Source: Phocaeicola_A sp045545095 (GTDB lineage: Bacteria > Bacteroidota > Bacteroidia > Bacteroidales > Bacteroidaceae). From it: a stretch of DNA of 64,000 bases. Location: contig JAZQAG010000021.1 in assembly GCA_045545095.1 (NCBI GenBank), forward strand, positions 1-64,000, in the 5' to 3' direction. The notes under the pieces were generated by a model. The model ran no database searches, was not told the origin of the DNA, and worked only from the letters and a program-made list of their open reading frames with translations. The position numbers and the translations under genes are program-made. The stretch's first letter is position 1. Each line of letters starts with the position of its first letter. Below are positions 53,301-61,386 of the stretch, in pieces.

Positions 53301-54948
53301 CCTCACGCCAGTCACCAAGGATATCTCCCGTTGCTCCCGGATTATTCTTACTCCAGTTGTTCATCTTGCATCCACTGGAGGTAAAGATACGGTTTATACC
53401 TGTTCCAACCATTTTGTCTATCTTGGCTTCCTTCTCTGTTCCCGGACTATTGAGGATTTCCTCACAAAGGTCACCATCCCAATAGATACGGAAATTCAGG
53501 TCAAAGCCTGGCACATCCGAAAGCACTTTGTCTGCTACGGTAGAGATGACTCCGCTACTGGCACTTTTTCCCACACATCCTGGATAAGCGTTCGTAAAGT
53601 TACCACACAAAGCACGTCCATCATCACTAGTACCTTGCAGACGGTAATAGATTTCCGAAGTTGTGGCATTTCGATAGTTCATCGCAGGACGATCCTCATT
53701 GCAAGCGAAATGCTCCAAGCCCCAACGATAAGGGTCAAGGTCTCCTGTATGCTGGGCATCTCCGTGTCCGAGACCTGTTGTTGAAAGTCCCTTTCCATTG
53801 TCATCAATTACCATGGAACCGAATACTATCTCATCGCGTCCATCCAAATCAACGTCAGCAATACCATAGTTGTGATAACCCTGTCCGTGCCATTGTCCGC
53901 CAGATGAATTCCAACGCCAACGCTCGGTCAACTGATGTGTCTCGGGATTCACATCATAAGCTACCATTTTATGACGGGTATATGCACCACGCCCAAGGAA
54001 TATGCTGGCCCGCTTTCCATCCAACACCGGAGCTCCAAAATAATGTTTCGTCGAACGGTGTCCATATCCATCTCCCCAAGCAGCATTAAGGTCTGTCTCG
54101 CCTGCTTCCAATCGAGGGAGCGGATAGGTCATATTCACATATGGTTCTGCCGTCTCACCATTCAGATAGAGCAAAAATTCATTACCTGTATGCGTATAAG
54201 CCATATTCGCATCACTCTGCAACGTATTACGGCTATCGTAGTTCATATTACCAATCTCCACGGTAGTACCATCGGCCTTATGGATAATCATATTATCCGC
54301 ACCACGCAATAGCATTTCTGCCTTTCCGTCTTCGTCCCAATCATATCCTACGATATCATACTGTTCGTCCGGTCCTGACACCATATTGGGTCCCAAATCA
54401 ATATACCACAAACGCTTGCCCGACATGTTGTAACACTCCAAACGGTGGAAACTGTATTTATTGGTAGTATAGTCGCGCACCGAACCACAATTACGCTTCA
54501 CGATGAACTCTGTCACACCATCTCCATCCACATCGGCCAAAAGGATATCGTTCAGTGTATAATCGCTGGTCACATTCTCTCCGTTTCTATTGATGACTGG
54601 CTGTACAGGGATATCCTTGTAATTTCCCAACCATCGTGTCACAGCTTTGGATTTCTCCTGCTCTACTCCACGTACCACAGCTGCCACCTGATACTTGCTC
54701 GAAGCAGAACCGCCGGCATCGGTATAGTTACTCACTTTTAACGGTGTAGCATTCAACTTCACACCGTCACGATAAAGGTTATATTCCACATCATAGTACT
54801 CTTCTCCCATGATGCGCCAACTCACAAAAGTGCCACCGCTTCCCGGCATAGCCACTAAGCCACGGTCAAGAATATCCGTTGTCCGCTGAGCCCATCCGTC
54901 TATACCCAAAGCCATAAGCAGCATGGCTGATAATAAGATCTTTTTCAT
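50380..54948 (-). CDS. Rhamnogalacturonan lyase (PL11) fused to autotransporter-type beta repeats
   Basis: 1522 aa exported protein. After the signal peptide (1-20) a PL11 domain (about 25-630) has Fn3-like start and repeated acidic calcium loops of the propeller: LADVDGDGVTEF, YDWDEDGKAEML, IADVDLDGRDEI, ILGDWREEL. A linker leads to about 700 residues of Gly/Thr/Asn-rich beta repeats (e.g. GEGILTLPTAEHTYTGETNV, KKGTGTLKINMDNDYSGG, VGEGTVTLTGASDFTGS) of the autotransporter-associated strand type. The C-terminus ends with a sorting-like tail (GMYLLQINGASGSLVKKLLKR). It cleaves rhamnogalacturonan I backbones; the repeat part may hold it on the surface. Confidence 0.88.
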   Translation of the reverse strand: MKKILLSAMLLMALGIDGWAQRTTDILDRGLVAMPGSGGTFVSWRIMGEEYYDVEYNLYRDGVKLNATPLKVSNYTDAGGSASSKYQVAAVVRGVEQEKSKAVTRWLGNYKDIPVQPVINRNGENVTSDYTLNDILLADVDGDGVTEFIVKRNCGSVRDYTTNKYSFHRLECYNMSGKRLWYIDLGPNMVSGPDEQYDIVGYDWDEDGKAEMLLRGADNMIIHKADGTTVEIGNMNYDSRNTLQSDANMAYTHTGNEFLLYLNGETAEPYVNMTYPLPRLEAGETDLNAAWGDGYGHRSTKHYFGAPVLDGKRASIFLGRGAYTRHKMVAYDVNPETHQLTERWRWNSSGGQWHGQGYHNYGIADVDLDGRDEIVFGSMVIDDNGKGLSTTGLGHGDAQHTGDLDPYRWGLEHFACNEDRPAMNYRNATTSEIYYRLQGTSDDGRALCGNFTNAYPGCVGKSASSGVISTVADKVLSDVPGFDLNFRIYWDGDLCEEILNSPGTEKEAKIDKMVGTGINRIFTSSGCKMNNWSKNNPGATGDILGDWREELVIRTSDNANIRIYSTTAPTIHRIYTLWHDHQYRQAMVWQSIGYNQPPHLSYFLGEMEGITVAPPPLTMTGRVEVKNGETIGATHADQHVIVRETGNSTINVAEGASPYMVTFNIPSWVQGSTNNQGIKYEYYTGIVTGAPFTGAMRLVKQGEGILTLPTAEHTYTGETNVWAGTLNFDGKLPNSDLWLNRFAKLNSNGGEFKSIKMDYASEFAPGGRDVKGTVKVGTLALGFGSRIVIDVYNEGLVADQINATALSIEKKNWTYGPQYLVPVIEFTSHYGVDTELAEGEYLLGEVGTITGNLSDIKVEGLDISKKSYLKHEDGKLYLVVEGLRDATDIMWNGTAGSIWDLAITANFTKVDSPTEGNTVFVSGDNVLFNDSAQAYVVNINSDIEADTILVDNTKAYTFSGTGNITGTTTLVKKGTGTLKINMDNDYSGGTRISGGFVQVSSLSNANQAKGNLGGVSNLATNFIIENGATLQTTSAIQMGTPIRLETSEGGVIYNAGDFIMNKSFIGTKLTKKGSGWMKFNAVNSSLDTLVIDAGTIQCVACTTPAKNVVFNSATLHENTGTSYNIHVADGKKGTIYTANNSTNSNKVYGDGTLTVYCNTVKGSGWYATRTHIKMNLSSFTGTFIPQATNSADGRFTFDIAGGMPNGTMNIPSGVVVQNSGKVFSIGKLAGEGSLGSGCTFSNGSSVGANTWKIGNESNYSWKGIVTGTGTMLTKVGEGTVTLTGASDFTGSMRIEDGEVKISSTTKLGTGSLVVAADGCLTGTSGSAGALTNSTYLINGTLRPGSLEGSTSGKINLGGKSVTVGEGGVIQIGMGRCATKTNTGGTSVDGINKLTMNGILRLTLSESYVPVEGDSIRLWNATSFEGTPKFDLQEMSSGYFWDTSRISEGLLFVGYDATGINAIANDEVVKVTVITLGGVQVDGFTCQLRDVEETFRGLSVDKGMYLLQINGASGSLVKKLLKR

Positions 54949-55016
54949 TGAGTATTTAAATTAATAGTTGTTTTGTCAAAAAATAAGACTTACAGTTTTT
55001 CTTGTATATTTCGGGA

Positions 55017-55024
55017 CAAAGATA
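55017..55024 (-). promoter_or_regulatory. -7 box for the PL11 gene
   Basis: CAAAGATA reads TATCTTTG on the minus strand, 69 bp before the ATG. Confidence 0.5.
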
Positions 55025-55180
55025 GCAAATATTTATTTCATACTATGTTTTTATACTATTTTTATAGAAGAAGAAACAGAAATTTCTATTGAATCTACAT
55101 AAAAACAATGAGCCTCATCATCACGACGAAGCTCATTACCTTTATCAAAAACATTTCACATTATGAATTTACATTTTACA

Positions 55181-55247
55181 AAAAAAAAGAAGGTTGTCTC
55201 CCGACAACCAATCTTCCATTAACCTTAAATCTAATACCATGAAAAAC
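55181..55247 (-). ncRNA. Short sRNA with own promoter and terminator
   Basis: On the minus strand: TTG, exactly 19 nt, TATCTTTG (55254-55261), predicted start near 55247, about 37 nt of unstructured sequence with GGTATTAGATTTAAGGTTAA, then GGTTGTC-GGGA-GACAACC (55192-55209) followed by TTC and nine T. The unit ends 157 bp before the PL11 promoter box, so it is not simply that gene's leader. It may belong to a paralogous Bacteroides sRNA family (memory suggests families such as FopS), not verified. Confidence 0.65.
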
Positions 55248-55253
55248 ACGATG

Positions 55254-55283
55254 CAAAGATACCGTTTTTTTGTATATCTGCAA
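55254..55283 (-). promoter_or_regulatory. Promoter of the sRNA
   Basis: Minus strand TTG, 19 nt, TATCTTTG, matching the consensus spacing exactly. Confidence 0.7.
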
Positions 55284-55332
55284 GCGCTTAGCATTAGATT
55301 CTTTATGTAATTAACACAAATTAGCACTTACA

Positions 55333-58300
55333 TTATTCCTGCACCTTGTACAACCGGAAGTTGTCCACCTTAAACCATGTGGCCGTGGGTGCGCCATCTG
55401 TGGTCACACCAATAGTGACAGGTTCATCATCGGCTACCTGGGTGAAAGCGAGTTTGACTGTCTGCATCGGATAATTGTCACGAGTACCCGGACGCTTCAC
55501 TTGGTCACGGAAATATGCAATATCCTTTCCTGCAAACAGGCGCTGATTGCCTACACGAATGGTGGACGGAGTGTTTGATGCATGCATATCCACCAACAGT
55601 TCATACTTGCCGGCAGGAAGATTCTTCAAGACCTGACTGATAGTAGCTGTATGGGTATTAGCCTCGTCCCACACACCGAAAATGTAGCTTCCGTGCGTAG
55701 GTCTTGGTTCCCCACCTCCGTGGCTATTGACTCCCCACCATGAGGTAGGGCTGTCCACCATCCATCCTTGCGGCTCAAGCTTGTCGCCTGAGCGCCCATC
55801 GGCTTCAAAACTGGGATTGGCTATCAGATGGCTCATATCCTCGCGTCCGTCAGGCACTGTGCCTTCGCAAAGTTTCACATGCACCTCCTTGCCTTCGTAA
55901 GTCACTACGGTATTGTAAGTGGCAGCTTCTGTATCGCCCGCAGGGCTATCGGCTGTTACCAAATGAATGCGGAAGTTACGTTTTCCAAGCATGCCGTTAA
56001 ATTTGCCTTTACGTGCCCCGATGATGAGCGTACCATGATCGTTGTCCCAACGGAAGGGTATTTCAGTGAAGGCACCCTTTTCGTAATTATAGTTGTCACC
56101 CTCGTCCTCGTAAAGTGTAAACTCTCCGTTGGCGCCAGGATAGACACGAATTTCAAGATTGTCCCAGGATTTCTCTGTCGAGTATTGCACAGCAGGGCCG
56201 AAGGGTAAAATGCTACCGGCCTTCACATATACGGGTATCAGACTGATGGGAGCCAATCGCTTGACTGTGCGTCCGCCGGCAACCAACTCGTTTGTCCAGA
56301 AGTCGTACCAGTCTGCACCCGAGGGCAGATATACACTCACGGGAGCAGCCGCTTTCTCCAATTCAGGATAGATTGCAAAACCTTTCTTTCCCTCTTGGAA
56401 GGTATAGAGTGGGTCAGTCACCGGTTTTACAAGGATAGAGCGTCCGAAGAGGTACTCATCCGTCAGGTTGATGGCACGCTTGTCATGAGCGAAATCGAAG
56501 AAGAGCGGACGCATCATCGAACCGCTACGTTGTACCACCTCACCCATCATACTATATATATAAGGTAACAGGCGGTAGCGCAATTCGATAAAGTCCTTCT
56601 GCACATCGAATGCCCATTCACCCGGTTTGCCATAGTGATAAAGTTCGTTCAGCATAGGGCCAGAACGGTGGTTACGCATCAAGGGCATGAAGCATCCCCA
56701 TTGCATCCAACGCACCTGCAACTCTTTGGCGAAGGGGTCATGTGTATCGTTATTGATATCCCATCCGAAGAATCCGCCGATATCGGTATTCCAGAAGGGA
56801 ATACCACAGGTCACATAGTTCAATCCTGAAGGAATCTGGTTCTTCATCACCTGCCAATTACTGGTGATATCGCCACTCCAACTGAAGGTTGCATAGCGCT
56901 GGATTCCGAACGAACTGCTTCGTGTCATCTGGAAGGAACGCTTGTTGTTCTTCTTCTGTTTGCGCAGATTTTCATACACACCCTTGTTGCTCATCAGCGG
57001 GAAGGCATTTTTCACGCTCCGCCAAGTACCGTCGTTCGTCATGTGTTCGTCATCACCCGGCTGGTCCCATTGGTCAGGCTCTGTAGAATCGCTCCACCAA
57101 GCATCAATGTCCATGTCGTAGAGGTTCTTCAAGTACTTCCAATAGATGTCGCGCGCCTTCGGATTGAAGGGGTCATAAGGTTTCACACCCCGATTACGCG
57201 GCCATGTGTCGAAGGGGTACAGTGCTCCAATCTTTTCCAACTCTTTGTACTGCTCAGTCCAAGGACCGAAGCTTGCCCAAATAGAGATCATCAGATGGGC
57301 ATTCTTGCTATGTACATAATCCACCATCTCCTGCGGACTCTTGATGCGTGGTTCCAATCCTTTCTCGACATATTCCTTGGCCAAAGGTTTCAAGTCGTCA
57401 GGCAGATATTTTGCCCACTTCTCATCGCCCACCTTATTAATATAATAGGGATTCATGAACTTCATGGCATTCCAGTTGGAATCGCATCCCCAGTATTGCC
57501 AGTCCTGCACAATACCGTCAAGAGGAATCTCCAACTCGCGGTATTTATCCAGCACCTCGCATAACTCATCGCTTGTCTTATAGCGTTCACGACATTGCCA
57601 GAAGCCCATTGACCAAAGAGGGAACATGGTGGCTTGTCCCGAAAGCTGGCGCACCGAGGCCATCACTGCATCTTGTGAACCACCACCGTAGATGAAGTAG
57701 TAATCCACGCATTGAGCCACTTCAGAGGTGAAGCGGGTCAAATCTTCACTATCTTCAAAACGTGAACGTCCGGCATTGTCCCAATAGAATCCATAGCCTT
57801 TCTCCGAAGCGAAGTAAGGGATGGTAATGTTTCCATTCGTATTCCACATCTTGATTTTCTCTCCACGTTGGTTCAGGTTCTTGCTTCCACGCTGACCGAA
57901 TCCGAAAATGGCCTCGTCTTTATCCAGACGGAAATTCTGAGCTATTTCATACTTACCCTTATCAGCACCCGCAGTAATCATTTTCACTTCACCTGCTGCA
58001 ACCTCCTGAAACAACATGTTCTGTCCTTTGGCAAAACATACGGCACCAGTCTGTTTGTCAATGGTCACTGTCATCTGCTCTGTCGTAATGACCACCGAAG
58101 GTTCGACATCGCGCATTTGGAATTCTGCACCCGTAGGTTCAAGAACCACCGAGTAGCTTTTCTTCTCGGGCATCTGCTTCAGTCCATCAGCATACTTGGT
58201 CACCCGAATGATGGAAGGAGTATAGACGGTCACCTCCGTAGTAGGAACACCTTCTTTGGCGACATCCACCTTCACTCCATACTTTGTCTGTGTCACAGTT

Positions 58301-58359
58301 TGTGCCTGTGTGGTCATCGCCGCCATCAGACACGACAAAAATAAGAATTGTTTTTTCAT
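55333..58359 (-). CDS. Exported GH31 alpha-glycosidase with C-terminal binding module
   Basis: 1008 aa: signal peptide (1-19), N-terminal beta-sandwich (to about 235), TIM barrel (about 245-590) with nucleophile Asp in WWSDSTEPD (near 423) and acid/base Asp around FSWSGDITSNWQ (near 490), a beta domain, DUF5110 (about 690-775) and a carbohydrate-binding module (about 860-1005, NPSFEADGRSGDKLEPQGW). Alpha-xylosidase or alpha-glucosidase activities are both possible. It is divergent from the GH9 gene and lies beside PL11. Confidence 0.9.
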   Translation of the reverse strand: MKKQFLFLSCLMAAMTTQAQTVTQTKYGVKVDVAKEGVPTTEVTVYTPSIIRVTKYADGLKQMPEKKSYSVVLEPTGAEFQMRDVEPSVVITTEQMTVTIDKQTGAVCFAKGQNMLFQEVAAGEVKMITAGADKGKYEIAQNFRLDKDEAIFGFGQRGSKNLNQRGEKIKMWNTNGNITIPYFASEKGYGFYWDNAGRSRFEDSEDLTRFTSEVAQCVDYYFIYGGGSQDAVMASVRQLSGQATMFPLWSMGFWQCRERYKTSDELCEVLDKYRELEIPLDGIVQDWQYWGCDSNWNAMKFMNPYYINKVGDEKWAKYLPDDLKPLAKEYVEKGLEPRIKSPQEMVDYVHSKNAHLMISIWASFGPWTEQYKELEKIGALYPFDTWPRNRGVKPYDPFNPKARDIYWKYLKNLYDMDIDAWWSDSTEPDQWDQPGDDEHMTNDGTWRSVKNAFPLMSNKGVYENLRKQKKNNKRSFQMTRSSSFGIQRYATFSWSGDITSNWQVMKNQIPSGLNYVTCGIPFWNTDIGGFFGWDINNDTHDPFAKELQVRWMQWGCFMPLMRNHRSGPMLNELYHYGKPGEWAFDVQKDFIELRYRLLPYIYSMMGEVVQRSGSMMRPLFFDFAHDKRAINLTDEYLFGRSILVKPVTDPLYTFQEGKKGFAIYPELEKAAAPVSVYLPSGADWYDFWTNELVAGGRTVKRLAPISLIPVYVKAGSILPFGPAVQYSTEKSWDNLEIRVYPGANGEFTLYEDEGDNYNYEKGAFTEIPFRWDNDHGTLIIGARKGKFNGMLGKRNFRIHLVTADSPAGDTEAATYNTVVTYEGKEVHVKLCEGTVPDGREDMSHLIANPSFEADGRSGDKLEPQGWMVDSPTSWWGVNSHGGGEPRPTHGSYIFGVWDEANTHTATISQVLKNLPAGKYELLVDMHASNTPSTIRVGNQRLFAGKDIAYFRDQVKRPGTRDNYPMQTVKLAFTQVADDEPVTIGVTTDGAPTATWFKVDNFRLYKVQE

Positions 58360-58416
58360 GTTTATACTATTTGGCTATGATTATTTCCCATTTTTCATGT
58401 ATTTACTCATAATCTG

Positions 58417-58424
58417 CAAATTTA
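58417..58424 (-). promoter_or_regulatory. -7 box for the GH31 gene
   Basis: CAAATTTA reads TAAATTTG on the minus strand, 58 bp before the ATG and 33 bp outside the transposon's target duplication. Confidence 0.5.
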
Positions 58425-58456
58425 GATAAAATCTGCCAATTAGCAGACGCTCATGA

Positions 58457-58464
58457 TAAAAAAG
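58457..58464. repeat. Target site duplication, left copy
   Basis: TAAAAAAG, identical to 62134-62141; 8 bp is the length expected for IS1595-family insertion. Confidence 0.9.
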
Positions 58465-58490
58465 GGGACTTATACGTTTCCAAACCTAAA
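58465..58490. repeat. Left terminal inverted repeat
   Basis: Matches the reverse complement of 62108-62133 at 25 of 26 positions; the mismatch is C/G at position 5. Confidence 0.92.
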
Positions 58491-58567
58491 TAATCTTGTG
58501 GGATAAATCGGTTGATTGTCTCGCAAGATTTTTATTTTGCCAAGCAATTTTTCTCACCAAAGTTATT

Positions 58568-58591
58568 AACACCAAATAATCGTTTGGTGTT
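58568..58591 (+). promoter_or_regulatory. Hairpin abutting the transposase start codon
   Basis: AACACCAAA (58568-58576) and TTTGGTGTT (58583-58591) form a 9-bp stem ending directly before the ATG. In several insertion sequences such hairpins limit transposase translation from read-through transcripts; that role is inferred here. A second stem AATCTTG/CAAGATT lies just inside the left end. Confidence 0.5.
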
Positions 58592-59509
58592 ATGTTTGAT
58601 TTTATCAATTTGACTCTACAAGAGTTCATTCGTAAATTCAATTGTGAGGATGTCTGCTTGAGTTATCTTGAGAAGAGATTTTGGAACAATATCCCTGTTT
58701 CTCCTTTTGACCCATCCTCAAAAGTGTATAACTATGGCAATCATAAGTACCGATGTAGAAACACGGGCAAAAACTTTAATGTCAAGACAAATACTCTGTT
58801 CCACGGAACGAAAGTACCACTTGACAAATGGTTTTATGCTATTTGGAAGATTGCTAATAGCACAAATGGAATATCCTCAGTACAACTGAGTAAGGAAATA
58901 GGTATTAGACAGGCTACTGCTTGGTCTATGCTTCATCGTATCCGTATGTGTATGAGTGCGGAGAATGTTGCTAAAATGAGTGGCGAAGTTGAACTTGACG
59001 AAACGTATGTTGGCGGAAAGGAAAAGAGTAAGCATTCAAACAAGAGAATACCACATAATCAAGGCAGAAGTACAAAGACAAGAACAGCAGTATTAGGTAT
59101 GCTTGAAAGAAATGGCAAAGTCGTATGCCGTGTTATCAAAGGTAGAGTTACCAAAAAGAAACTTACCGCACCAATTCTTACTACAATCAAACGCACCGCC
59201 ACTCTATACACTGACGAATATAGTGGCTATAATCTCGTTGGCAAAGTTTATAAGCGTGAGAAAGTAAACCATAGCAAGAAACTATATGTTAAGGGCAAAG
59301 CACATACGAATGGTATCGAAGGCTTTTGGTCAAAAGTCAAAAGAAGTTTTGTGGGTGTTTACTACAAGATGAGCCGAAAGTATTTGCATTTGTATATGAA
59401 CGAATATGTATTCCGTCACAATGTAGCAAAGGAGAATGGTTGGAATAGATTTAACCATTTCCTCACTCTTGCTAATAGACACGTTCCATTCAAAGAATTA
59501 GTTGCGTAA
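58592..59509 (+). CDS. IS1595-family transposase
   Basis: 305 aa. An N-terminal zinc-ribbon-like region is degenerate (YRCRNTGKNFNVKTNTLF), then a helix-turn-helix (GISSVQLSKEIGIRQATAWSMLHRIR) and an ISXO2-like catalytic domain: VELDETYVGG (near 132-141), LYTDEYSGY (near 206) and NGIEGFWSKVKRSF (near 239-252). The frame is complete and undamaged. Its stop overlaps the start of a 51-aa ORF (TAATG). Confidence 0.93.
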   Translation: MFDFINLTLQEFIRKFNCEDVCLSYLEKRFWNNIPVSPFDPSSKVYNYGNHKYRCRNTGKNFNVKTNTLFHGTKVPLDKWFYAIWKIANSTNGISSVQLSKEIGIRQATAWSMLHRIRMCMSAENVAKMSGEVELDETYVGGKEKSKHSNKRIPHNQGRSTKTRTAVLGMLERNGKVVCRVIKGRVTKKKLTAPILTTIKRTATLYTDEYSGYNLVGKVYKREKVNHSKKLYVKGKAHTNGIEGFWSKVKRSFVGVYYKMSRKYLHLYMNEYVFRHNVAKENGWNRFNHFLTLANRHVPFKELVA

Positions 59510-59664
59510 TGAAGACAAATAAAAACAAAAAAGACATTGTACTAACACCAGAAGAGGTAGCACAATTTAGAGCATTAGGATGGGAAGGAATTATGAGCAA
59601 AGCAAAGTCCTACAATCCTAATGCTAAGAAAACTACAGTGAAAAAAGGCAGTAAGAAATTGTAA
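59509..59664 (+). CDS. Small basic passenger ORF coupled to the transposase
   Basis: 51 aa: MKTNKNKKDIVLTPEEVAQ at the start, FRALGWEGIM in the middle, Lys-rich at the end. Its ATG overlaps the transposase TAA, a typical arrangement for translational coupling. It may be an accessory DNA-binding or regulatory peptide of transposition. No family recognised. It ends 3 bp from the opposed neighbour. Confidence 0.6.
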   Translation: MKTNKNKKDIVLTPEEVAQFRALGWEGIMSKAKSYNPNAKKTTVKKGSKKL

Positions 59665-59667
59665 TCT

Positions 59668-60033
59668 TTACAATTTACCTTCTTTAACAAGCCATTCTAT
59701 TGTTTCAACCACGGAATCCAAAAGACAACCTTCTGTAGATTCATACAAATTATCCATTTCTGGTTGCCAATATACGACTCTATTGGTTAGCATAGTCAAT
59801 ATATAGTCAGTGCTATTTTCTTTGAGAAATTCAGGCAAAAGGTTAATCAAAGCAGATAATGACCACGCAGGAATTGTTCTCAATAAACCATTGGGGGTAT
59901 CTGTCAGAAGAGTGAGCCGTGGAGCAAGATTACGACTAAGAACATAGGACATATCCGCAGTCTTGGTATTTATGCCCAAATCAACAAGCCTTTGAGATTG
60001 TTCAAGACTTGTACAAAGTGGATTATTTCCCAT
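59668..60033 (-). CDS. Passenger protein of unknown function (121 aa)
   Basis: Starts MGNNPLCTSLEQSQRLVDLGI at 60033, where it overlaps the upstream gene's end by 11 bp. Mostly alpha-helical by composition, with Leu-rich stretches (IPAWSLSALINLLPEFLKE) and Trp-containing pieces. Similar small proteins occur in Bacteroides phages and mobile elements, as far as I recall; no function known. Upstream in-frame extension to 60072 is not needed. Confidence 0.65.
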   Translation of the reverse strand: MGNNPLCTSLEQSQRLVDLGINTKTADMSYVLSRNLAPRLTLLTDTPNGLLRTIPAWSLSALINLLPEFLKENSTDYILTMLTNRVVYWQPEMDNLYESTEGCLLDSVVETIEWLVKEGKL

Positions 60034-60304
60034 TTTCAGCATCTTCTTTAAGTTTTTTCTCAAGATACTCACGCATAAGTCTGTCTGTCTGCTCCTTCTC
60101 GGCTTGACGCTTTTCCTCTTCGGCTTTCTTCTTCATTTTCTTATCATAATCAAACAAAGCACAGATAAAACAGACAACAAAGATTACAGCGAAAAAAGAT
60201 AATCCAATTACAGGGTCTGCCTTTGGTGCGACAAGCATATTGACTATGGCATAAGCACAAGCACCAAAGAATCCAATGGAAAATGCATAGAGAATCTTTT
60301 TCAT
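60023..60304 (-). CDS. Passenger small membrane protein (93 aa)
   Basis: Two predicted membrane helices (about 5-25 and 33-50) followed by a strongly charged coiled-coil-like tail (KKMKKKAEEEKRQAEKEQ). First gene of a two-gene minus-strand unit preceded by a 248-nt structured leader. No family recognised. Confidence 0.65.
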   Translation of the reverse strand: MKKILYAFSIGFFGACAYAIVNMLVAPKADPVIGLSFFAVIFVVCFICALFDYDKKMKKKAEEEKRQAEKEQTDRLMREYLEKKLKEDAENGK

Positions 60305-60566
60305 AATGGCGAATTTTACAAGGCTCTCCGTGGGCAGACGATTGGAGAAATTTTACAATGTTTATTAGTGAAAAGAACGTGGACTGCCACCTTGCATCCT
60401 TGTAGGTATCGCCAAACACCTGAATACACGCACGGTAGGCAACCCACGTATATGAGCTGCTCCGTGCCTCGTGTATTCTTTGTTTTTGATTTGGCGAATT
60501 TTTACAAGGAATGAGGCACATTCTCTATTATTTCCAAACATTGTCCCGAAAGACGATGCAAAGGTA
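60305..60566 (-). promoter_or_regulatory. Promoter and structured leader of the two-gene passenger unit
   Basis: TACCTTTG at 60559-60566 (minus) starts a leader of about 248 nt. It contains a 14-bp bulged stem (60422-60435 with 60462-60478) and two near-identical pieces at 60308-60323 and 60493-60509 (GGCGAATTTTACAAGG form), plus a third partial copy near 60344-60359. The copy at 60308 lies directly before the ATG. No protein is apparent. Confidence 0.5.
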
Positions 60567-60579
60567 CAGAATTTCTTTG

Positions 60580-60587
60580 TATTTTTG
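60580..60587 (+). promoter_or_regulatory. -7 box for the zinc-ribbon gene
   Basis: TATTTTTG, 26 nt before the ATG at 60614, divergent from the minus-strand promoter at 60559-60566. Confidence 0.5.
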
Positions 60588-60613
60588 CACCCAAACTTAA
60601 AATAAAGGCAAGT

Positions 60614-60832
60614 ATGAATCAAATATGTCCCAAATGCGGTAGTACAAAGTTTCAACTTTCTGATATAGATATTGACAATTCAATATATTCATTTGTATCA
60701 GTACAATGTAAATCGTGTGGTCATTCATTAGGAATAACCACAATAGAAAATACTCCTGCTACAATTGTCAAATACGGCAAGGAAATATTAGACAAACTTG
60801 AAATGCTTGAAAAAGAAATTCAAAAGAGGTGA
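60614..60832 (+). CDS. Passenger zinc-ribbon protein (72 aa)
   Basis: Two CxxC knuckles, CPKC (5-8) and CKSC (32-35), form a single zinc ribbon; a helical C-terminal tail follows (LDKLEMLEKEIQKR). Could bind nucleic acid or another element protein. No named family recognised. It ends 3 bp from the convergent 46-aa ORF. Confidence 0.65.
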   Translation: MNQICPKCGSTKFQLSDIDIDNSIYSFVSVQCKSCGHSLGITTIENTPATIVKYGKEILDKLEMLEKEIQKR

Positions 60833-60835
60833 TTT

Positions 60836-60976
60836 TTATAATTTCTTGTTGATTATTTCAGCAAGTGGACACTCTTTCTCTTTTTTAGCGTATCCATCGC
60901 AAGTAGGGTGTTGTTTGCACTCTACTTTGAGTGTTTTGTATATACACTTTCCCTTATTAGGTTTATCTGTAATCAT
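60836..60976 (-). CDS. Passenger small Cys-containing ORF (46 aa)
   Basis: Four cysteines at 11, 20, 26 and 36 in a Lys-rich peptide (MITDKPNKGKCIYKTLK at the start). Its ATG overlaps the stop of the upstream gene (ATGA), which argues for real translation. Metal binding is possible. Confidence 0.55.
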   Translation of the reverse strand: MITDKPNKGKCIYKTLKVECKQHPTCDGYAKKEKECPLAEIINKKL

Positions 60977-61386
60977 TTCTTCTCCTCCTTCAGCCACTTT
61001 TGAAAGTATTCTTGAAACTCTTTACGATTCGTGAATTTGCTTTCGTCAAACTTAACACCCACAATTTCCGCAAATCTTCGTATTGTGTAAAGTTCTTTGA
61101 ACTCAAACATTGAATCTATTTCTCTGTCGGTAAAAATACGGCTATCGGTTTTCATACTCTTACCGATTACATTCTTGATATGAGATAGAATGCTTGTAAC
61201 TGCCGAATTTCCAGCACTCTCTCCTTTGATTCCCCTTTCTTCAATAAAGTATGGTGGTATCGGTTTATCCACTGATAGAAATGCTTCTCTGAACTTGGGG
61301 CGATAATCTCTTTCAAAAGATACATCAATTTCATACCCACCTTCTCGGTTTTCTTCACACGTTATTGTTAGCCTTGTATTGTCCAT
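60973..61386 (-). CDS. Passenger protein of unknown function (137 aa)
   Basis: Mixed alpha/beta composition, starts MDNTRLTITCEENREGGY, with a charged helical C-terminus (FTNRKEFQEYFQKWLKEEKK). First gene of a coupled pair with the 46-aa ORF. No family recognised; no signal peptide or membrane segment. Confidence 0.6.
   Translation of the reverse strand: MDNTRLTITCEENREGGYEIDVSFERDYRPKFREAFLSVDKPIPPYFIEERGIKGESAGNSAVTSILSHIKNVIGKSMKTDSRIFTDREIDSMFEFKELYTIRRFAEIVGVKFDESKFTNRKEFQEYFQKWLKEEKK

Noticed and set aside
60798..61034. 78-codon plus-strand frame
   Set aside because: It is the shadow of two coupled minus-strand ORFs that fit better.
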